Of a DNA stretch of 27,670 bases, positions 22,962 through 27,670 are shown piece after piece. The notes under the pieces are model-generated. The model saw only the letters and a list, made by a program, of their open reading frames with translations, was not told the DNA's origin and searched no databases. Origin of the DNA: Pseudomonadota bacterium (GTDB lineage: Bacteria > Myxococcota > UBA9042 > PHBI01); NCBI GenBank assembly GCA_005772945.1, contig SXIE01000241.1:1-27670 (forward strand), in the 5' to 3' direction. Position numbers and translations under genes: made by a program. Numbering within the stretch: the first letter of the stretch is position 1; each line of letters begins with the position of its first letter.

Positions 22962-23597
22962 TCAGGCTTGCGCGCGCTCGAGGAAGCGCTCGAACTTGCC
23001 CTTGGTCTGCGGGACAAACGCGATCTTGAGCGACTTCAGGAGCTGCTCGATGTGCTCGCGCGCGATGTCGGGCGCGACAGTCTCGCACTCGAGCTCGAGG
23101 TCGATCGAGTCGTCGGGGAATTTCGTGCGATCGATTTCGAGGATGAACGGGCCGCTACGCACCTGGTAGCGGACGTTGATCGTCTGCCCCAGAATCCTGA
23201 GTGGCCCGTATGGGACCACGTTCGCGGCCCACGCCAGCGCGGCGCCCTTGAGATCCATCTCGCCGCGGCCGAGCTCGAAGTCGCGCCAATCGTCGAGGCG
23301 CATGACCTGCTCGCGCTCTTCCGAGATGAACAGACCATTGCGCGCCGACACGCGGCGCTTGGCGGTGATGGTGACCGGCGGCTTGCCGAGCCCGAGCGCA
23401 GCGCCGACGGGGAAGCTGATCTCGCGCGCGCGCACCATGATCTGCGCGCCGACGAGCGTCTTCTGCGCGTCGTCGAGGTAGTTGTTGTACTGCGTGAAGG
23501 CAGCCTCGGGCGCGCTCACGGCGCGCAGGAGCGCATCGAGCTGGCGGTGATTCTCGAGGGCGTACTTGAGCTCGATCTCGGCGGGGGATGCGACCAT
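22962..23597 (-). CDS. CYTH-domain protein (triphosphate tunnel fold)
   Basis: A 211-residue protein of the CYTH superfamily (class IV adenylate cyclases, thiamine triphosphatases, inorganic triphosphatases). Signature residues are present: EIELKY near the N-terminus (the ExExK motif), YLDD, MVRAR, ITAKRR, the paired acidic strands LEIDRTKFPDD and LELECE, and the C-terminal KGKFERFL. All charged lines of the tunnel seem intact, so an active metal-dependent triphosphate enzyme is likely. Polyphosphate, nucleotide or thiamine triphosphate substrates cannot be separated by sequence. The start at 23597 has GGAG eight bases upstream and puts ExExK in the family position; a start at 23648 adds 17 unlikely residues. 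It follows the HhH gene on the same strand and may share its transcript. Confidence 0.8.
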   Translation of the reverse strand: MVASPAEIELKYALENHRQLDALLRAVSAPEAAFTQYNNYLDDAQKTLVGAQIMVRAREISFPVGAALGLGKPPVTITAKRRVSARNGLFISEEREQVMRLDDWRDFELGRGEMDLKGAALAWAANVVPYGPLRILGQTINVRYQVRSGPFILEIDRTKFPDDSIDLELECETVAPDIAREHIEQLLKSLKIAFVPQTKGKFERFLERAQA

Positions 23598-23675
23598 GGG
23601 CGGGTCTCCGCAGCATTTGGGGGGATGGGACGTCGTCGTCGGAGCCATGCGGCGGTCCGGCGCGAGGGGTGCGTG

Positions 23676-25193
23676 TCACTCGTTCTGGTCGTTCGCCACG
23701 AGCGTCTTGGCTTGATCGATCCACGGGCGGATCTTGTCGATCGAGACCTTCGTGATGTCCGCGACGGTCGGGATCTCGTTCGGCGCAAAGGCCGCCACCT
23801 GCGCCCAGGTCGAGACGCCGACCTCGTTCAGGCGCTTTTCGGTCGCGGGCCCGATACCGCGAATGCGCTTGAGATCATCGGGCGGCCCGAGGGCGCGCGT
23901 CGGCCTGAAGGGCTGGAGCCCCGACGACGACGCATAGGGCGCCGCGTCGAACGACGGCCTGGGCGCCGCAAGCGCCGGCATCGATGACGTGGACGGGCGG
24001 CGGATGGGCGGCGGGCTCGGCTCGGCGCGCGACGTGTAACCGGGCGCTAGCCCGCCTAGGACGGAGCTGATGGGGCGCCGCACCGCGGGAGGCGACGCGT
24101 CTGGCGCGGCGGGATCCGCCACGACGCTGCGTGAACCGACCACGGCCTGCATCGCGGGCGAGGTCGGCCGCCGCATGAATCCTCCGGCGCCGGTGACCGC
24201 GGGAGCGTCGCTCGGCAACCCGTGGAACGGAGGCGGCACGTCGATGGCCGGCATCGACGGCAGCGTCACCGGGCGCGGCGCGGGCGGGGCGGACGGGCGC
24301 GCGGCGGGCGGGCCCGGGAGCGGCGTGACCGGCGTCATCAGCGCCCCGACCGGGACCGGCGACGACGGCGTGAGCGGGCGCGACACCCCGGCGCGCGCTT
24401 CGGCCTGGGACAGCTTCTGTTGGCTCTGCACGATGTCGCGCGTGAGCTTGTCGATCGCCGCGTCCTGCTCTTCGAGGGCCTGCTCGGCCGCATCGTAGGC
24501 GGCGCGGAGACCCGTGACCTCCTCGGTGAGGCGGGCGATCGTCTGGTCCTTCTCGACATCGGTCGCGGGCGCGACACCCGCGGTGGCCACGAGCGTCGCG
24601 CGCAGCTCGACGATCTCGGCCTGCAGATCCGCCAACTTGGGCGCATCGGGCGACGAGCGCGCGCGCAGGGCCTCGAGCTCGCCGCGCAGGCGCTCGATGG
24701 TGCGCTCGCGGTCGCCGATCTGGGTCTTCAACTCGGCCTCGGTCGCGGCCGCCAGTTGCCCGCCACCCGCGAGCCGCGTGACCTCGGCGTCGCGTAGCCT
24801 GAGCTGGGCCTCCAGCGCGGCGATGCGTTGATCGCGGCTCTCGACCTCGTCACCCGAGGACGCCGACTTTAGCTTGCCCCGCAGCTCTTCGAGCTGCTTG
24901 GTCACTTCGGCCACGTGGCGCGCGGCCTCCGCGACCCGCGTCTCGCTGTGCTGGAAACGCCCCTGGAAGACGGCCACGCGCGCATCGGCCTCGGCGACCC
25001 GCAGATCCCCGGCCTTGCGCGCTTCGCTCTGGGCCTTCAGCTCGGCCTCGAGCTTGACCTTCTCCGCGCGCAGCTGGCTCGTGGCGGCATCGACGGCGCG
25101 CCGCCGCCCGCCGAAGATGGCCCAGCCGAGCACGACGCCCAACGCCGCAGCGGCCGCGAGCAGACCGAGGATCTCGGTCACGACGTGGCTCAT
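23676..25193 (-). CDS. Membrane-anchored coiled-coil protein with C-terminal helix-hairpin-helix domain
   Basis: A 505-residue protein. A single N-terminal membrane span (about 5-27, EILGLLAAAAALGVVLGWAIF) is followed by a basic stop-transfer GRRR, a long coiled coil (about 30-265, rich in Glu, Ala, Arg and Gln with LEAELKAQSEARK and RIAALEAQLRLRDAE), a Pro/Ala/Ser-rich region (about 270-430) and a C-terminal ~70-residue domain. That domain reads DDLKRIRGIGPATEKRLNEVGVSTWAQVA, a helix-hairpin-helix of the type that binds DNA or mediates protein contacts. The ATG at 25193 overlaps the upstream OmpA-like stop by four bases (ATGA), so translation is probably coupled. Function unknown. Confidence 0.8.
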   Translation of the reverse strand: MSHVVTEILGLLAAAAALGVVLGWAIFGGRRRAVDAATSQLRAEKVKLEAELKAQSEARKAGDLRVAEADARVAVFQGRFQHSETRVAEAARHVAEVTKQLEELRGKLKSASSGDEVESRDQRIAALEAQLRLRDAEVTRLAGGGQLAAATEAELKTQIGDRERTIERLRGELEALRARSSPDAPKLADLQAEIVELRATLVATAGVAPATDVEKDQTIARLTEEVTGLRAAYDAAEQALEEQDAAIDKLTRDIVQSQQKLSQAEARAGVSRPLTPSSPVPVGALMTPVTPLPGPPAARPSAPPAPRPVTLPSMPAIDVPPPFHGLPSDAPAVTGAGGFMRRPTSPAMQAVVGSRSVVADPAAPDASPPAVRRPISSVLGGLAPGYTSRAEPSPPPIRRPSTSSMPALAAPRPSFDAAPYASSSGLQPFRPTRALGPPDDLKRIRGIGPATEKRLNEVGVSTWAQVAAFAPNEIPTVADITKVSIDKIRPWIDQAKTLVANDQNE

Positions 25194-26527
25194 GGCGCCC
25201 CCAAGACGATATCGAATTCGATGCGCTGGTTCAGAACGCGTGACCCCTGTGTGCGGGTGGAATAGCGCATGTTCGCATAGCCGCGGCCGCGCCACTTGAG
25301 GCGCGCCTTGTCGATGCCGAGCTCGATGAGGCGCTTGAACACCGCGTTCGCGCGCATCCCGGTGATCGCGTTGATATGGTCGGGCTCGCCATAATCGTCA
25401 TGGTACCCCGAGACGGTCGTCTTGGCATCCGGACAGCGGGCCAGAAGTGCGGCGATCTGCTGAACTTTCGCGTCGGCGTCCGGGGTGAGCTCCTTGGCGC
25501 CCTTGAAGGCGATGCGCTTCTCGCCCGCGATCATCTGATCGATGAGGCCCTTGCACTGCGCGGGGGTGAGGGTTCCCCCGGGGTCCGTCATGCCCGCATC
25601 GGCTGGGGCGATCGGGCCGCCGTCGCCCGTAGGGCCGGCCTCGACGTCGGTCCCTGCATCGGCGACCGTTGCCGGGACCGCGGCATCGGCGGCGGCGAGG
25701 ACCTCACCGGCGATCGCGTCGGCGTCCTCGGCCGGCTGCGCCTCGGCCACCTCGGCGTCCCCCGTCGCGTCGGCTGACTCCGCAGCCACGTCGGGCTCCG
25801 CAGCGGCGTCGGCCGCGGCGAGCGGGCCGGCCTCCACGCGCGTCACGAGCGTCGTGCGCAGGACGACCCCGACGCGCTCGGTCACGAGGGCACGGGCGGA
25901 GCTCTCGGTCTCCGGGCTGCCGTAGACGGCGTCCAACGTGAACGTACCGTCGCGCAGCTCGACCTTGCCGCGCCGGGCGACCGACAGCGCGCGCACGGCC
26001 GAGTCGAGGACGGGCCCGAGCTCGGGCGGGGCAACGCCAGGAAGCGGCAGGATGTCGGTCGTCAGGACGGCGCTGGGAAACTGCGTCGCGAGCGCGCGCG
26101 GGATGGTGGTCGCGACGTCGCTTGGGAGCTTGCCGCTGGCCGCGACGTGCCCGCCGTCCCAGGTCAGGAAGAACGTGACGGCCTTGAGCCGGGGGTCCGA
26201 CACGGGATTGATCGGGGGACCGCGCGGATCGGGGATGACGCCACCAACGCCCACGACGAGCTGGTTGTCGACGCCGGCGATCCCGGTCACCTCGGAGACG
26301 GCGCGCGCGGCCTCGTCTCTCTCGCCGAGACTCTGGACGCGGCCCGTCAGGATCGCACGGCGCGCGTCGTCCACTTCGACCGGTTGGACGCCGACGAAAC
26401 GGCCTTCGAGCGCGTGATCGGCGCGCTCGGCAAGACCAGTCAGGATGCTGGGGGCCACCTTGACCGCCCCGATGTACCCGAGCAGAGCGAGGCAAACCGT
26501 GACGAGGCCCGCGACGATCGCGCGCAT
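25190..26527 (-). CDS. BON and OmpA-like domain envelope protein
   Basis: A 445-residue inner-membrane-anchored or periplasmic protein. Residues 3-25 form an N-terminal membrane segment. Residues about 35-95 look like a BON domain (RRAILTGRVQSLGERDEAARAVSEVTGIAGVDNQLVVG). A second, weaker BON-like stretch follows at about 105-250, then an Ala/Asp/Glu-rich linker at about 250-315. Residues about 318-445 are an OmpA C-terminal peptidoglycan-binding-like domain (GYHDDYGEPDHINAITGMRANAVFKRL, NQRIEFDIV) with the Asp and Arg that contact diaminopimelate in known OmpA domains apparently present. The BON-OmpA order recalls mycobacterial ArfA. The start at 26527 has a strong GGAGGGG ribosome-binding site. 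It overlaps the next gene by ATGA. Confidence 0.8.
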   Translation of the reverse strand: MRAIVAGLVTVCLALLGYIGAVKVAPSILTGLAERADHALEGRFVGVQPVEVDDARRAILTGRVQSLGERDEAARAVSEVTGIAGVDNQLVVGVGGVIPDPRGPPINPVSDPRLKAVTFFLTWDGGHVAASGKLPSDVATTIPRALATQFPSAVLTTDILPLPGVAPPELGPVLDSAVRALSVARRGKVELRDGTFTLDAVYGSPETESSARALVTERVGVVLRTTLVTRVEAGPLAAADAAAEPDVAAESADATGDAEVAEAQPAEDADAIAGEVLAAADAAVPATVADAGTDVEAGPTGDGGPIAPADAGMTDPGGTLTPAQCKGLIDQMIAGEKRIAFKGAKELTPDADAKVQQIAALLARCPDAKTTVSGYHDDYGEPDHINAITGMRANAVFKRLIELGIDKARLKWRGRGYANMRYSTRTQGSRVLNQRIEFDIVLGAP

Positions 26528-26559
26528 ACCCCTCCTCGTCGGTGTTTGGAGCGCGACGA

Positions 26560-26588
26560 CGTGGCCCGGGACTGCCCAGGAAGCCACG
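26560..26588 (-). other. Strong stem-loop between membrane protein and BON-OmpA genes
   Basis: Outer arms CGTGGC/GCCACG (6 bp, perfect) enclose an inner CTGGG/CCCGG-type stem with a cagt loop. It begins nine bases after the upstream stop (26597) and ends about 30 bases before the BON-OmpA start. There is no T-tract, so it may be an mRNA-stabilising or processing hairpin rather than a terminator. Confidence 0.45.
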
Positions 26589-26596
26589 CCAGATGC

Positions 26597-27670
26597 TTAT
26601 TTGGACCGCGTTTCGCCGCTTTGTCCACTTCTCGCCCCGGGACCGCGCCGATGGCCGCCCTGGTAGAGCACCCACGCGACGCCCGACGCGTCGTCGGCGG
26701 CGATCGCGGTGGCTCCGTCCGGCGGCGCCGGGGTGTCGGGGGAGGCGTCGCCATCGGTCGCGACGAGGGCCCAGCCCGAGATATCCTTGCCGCCACTTGC
26801 ATGAATCGGGAGCTCGAGGTGATCGCGTGCGGCGTCGAGGGCGGCGTCGAGATCGCGGCTCGCGCCCGGGTCGCGGCGACCGCGGTGGCGTTTGGACGGA
26901 ACCAGGAAGCGGACGCGCGCGCCCGGGTCGCGCTCGGCGATGGTCGCAAGGAGCGCGATGGGGACGGGAAAGCGGGCGTCGGCGCCGGTCGCGAGGGGGA
27001 GATCGAGATCCGATCGCGCGATGGCTTGCGCGATCGGCGCAGCCCAGATCGCGGCTACGAGAGCGAGCACGCGCGGACCTCGAAGGCGCTCTGCGAGCGC
27101 GTGTGCGACGGCGACAAGCCCCTCGGCGGCGACGACAGCCGTCGGCACCCAGAGGAGCGCGAGCAGCGCCGCGCGCGCGCCGAAGAGGCCCCCGTCGAGC
27201 GCGCCGAACAGCATGAGCGCACCCCAAGCGCAGAGCGCGAACGATCCGCGCGGGGACGGACGCCGCGCGATGTGCCAGGCGCCGACGGCAAAGAGCGCCA
27301 CGAACGGCAGCGGGGTCCAGGCGACCCACTGGAGGAGCGCCGTCCATGCCTGCGGCGAGCGCCCCGCATCGGGGTGAAAGAGGAGGCCGGCGACGTCTTG
27401 CGCGGGCCCGCCGACGGTGCCGAAATCGAGCAGCCAGGCGGCCAGGCGCTTGCCGGTCTGGGACCAGAGCGCCGGCCAGAGCCCGATGAGGGTCGCGATC
27501 CCCAGGATCGGCGCGGCAAGGAGCGCGAACGGCACGCGCGGGAGAGGGAGCTGGCCGGGGTGGTGCGGGTCGGGCGCCGGCGCGTCGGGCGCGGGTGCGG
27601 ACCCCGGACGTCGCGCCAGCGCCCAGGCCGCGTAGAGGGCGATCATAAGGAAGAGCGCGCCGGGGTGAAC
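26597..27670 (-). CDS. Polytopic membrane protein, C-terminal part, possibly glycosyltransferase family 39-like
   Basis: The frame stays open to the window edge. Above the ATG at 27646 the codons read VHPGALFL straight into LMIALYAAWALARR, continuing a membrane span, so the true start lies outside. The visible 357 residues contain about six hydrophobic segments (for example FALLAAPILGIATLIGLWPAL, WVAWTPLPFVALFAVGAW, AALLALLWVPTAVVAAEG) and a soluble C-terminal region of about 130 residues. The layout resembles the C-terminal half of GT39/ArnT-type glycosyltransferases. The catalytic N-terminal Asp motifs would be outside the window, so the family call is tentative. It is followed 69 bp later by BON-OmpA on the same strand. 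Confidence 0.6.
   Translation of the reverse strand, partial: VHPGALFLMIALYAAWALARRPGSAPAPDAPAPDPHHPGQLPLPRVPFALLAAPILGIATLIGLWPALWSQTGKRLAAWLLDFGTVGGPAQDVAGLLFHPDAGRSPQAWTALLQWVAWTPLPFVALFAVGAWHIARRPSPRGSFALCAWGALMLFGALDGGLFGARAALLALLWVPTAVVAAEGLVAVAHALAERLRGPRVLALVAAIWAAPIAQAIARSDLDLPLATGADARFPVPIALLATIAERDPGARVRFLVPSKRHRGRRDPGASRDLDAALDAARDHLELPIHASGGKDISGWALVATDGDASPDTPAPPDGATAIAADDASGVAWVLYQGGHRRGPGARSGQSGETRSK

Noticed and set aside
25704..27347. A 547-residue minus-strand frame overlapping the BON-OmpA and membrane protein genes
   Set aside because: Almost entirely Arg, Pro, Gly and Ala; it is a frame-shifted shadow of two genes with clear domains.
1..27670. Whether the window holds a defence system, biosynthetic cluster, prophage or insertion sequence
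   Set aside because: No nuclease, toxin-antitoxin pair, synthase, integrase, transposase or flanking terminal repeats were seen. The TetR/amidohydrolase and BtpA/VOC groups are small metabolic units.

Overview
The window is GC-rich (by eye about two thirds G+C) with the strong G/C third-codon bias that gives long spurious ORFs on opposite strands. Seven lipobox-bearing secreted proteins, Cys-rich Dickkopf-like modules, DxDxDCDG-type calcium-loop motifs, a CotH-like plus C-type lectin mosaic and two sigma-54-like promoters suggest a Myxococcota or related former-deltaproteobacterial genome. This is inferred from gene style, not from a phylogeny. I see no tRNA or rRNA gene, transposase, phage gene or CRISPR array.

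Layout. (1) 1-1039: a possible truncated ORF at the left edge and an inositol-monophosphatase-family enzyme, both on the minus strand. (2) 1040-1431: a long divergent intergenic region holding a textbook intrinsic terminator with no plus-strand gene in front of it, preceded by a sigma-54-like element. It is a candidate small RNA or attenuated leader. (3) 1432-3339: a lipoprotein with a CotH-like domain, a Ca-loop segment and a C-type lectin domain. It converges by an 11-bp overlap on a CDP-alcohol phosphatidyltransferase (3329-4132) that has a sigma-54-like promoter. (4) 4309-6894: a D-aminoacylase-type amidohydrolase divergent from a TetR regulator. (5) 6912-8697: a BtpA/SgcQ-family protein with a small downstream partner, divergent from a VOC-fold protein.

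(6) 8713-19379 is an island of six predicted lipoproteins: two small Cys-rich ones, a CAP/SCP-domain protein, one with a low-complexity linker, a 1,879-residue Cys-rich/Gly-rich mosaic with four tandem ~130-residue modules, and a propeller-like protein whose frame is broken by a TAG codon but continues beyond it. Several have similar predicted promoters, -35 (T/G)TGAC-like, 16-18 bp, -10 TAnnnT. (7) 19497-22940: pheS-pheT. (8) 22962-27670, minus strand: a polytopic membrane protein truncated at the window edge, a BON-OmpA envelope protein, a membrane-anchored coiled-coil/helix-hairpin-helix protein coupled to it by an ATGA overlap, and a CYTH-domain protein.

How the parts may work together: the window is mainly an envelope and secretome locus next to a housekeeping translation operon. 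The best leads for something undescribed are the orphan terminator/sRNA at 1204-1328, the giant modular lipoprotein, the amber-interrupted lipoprotein, the CotH-lectin fusion and the coupled BON-OmpA/HhH pair.
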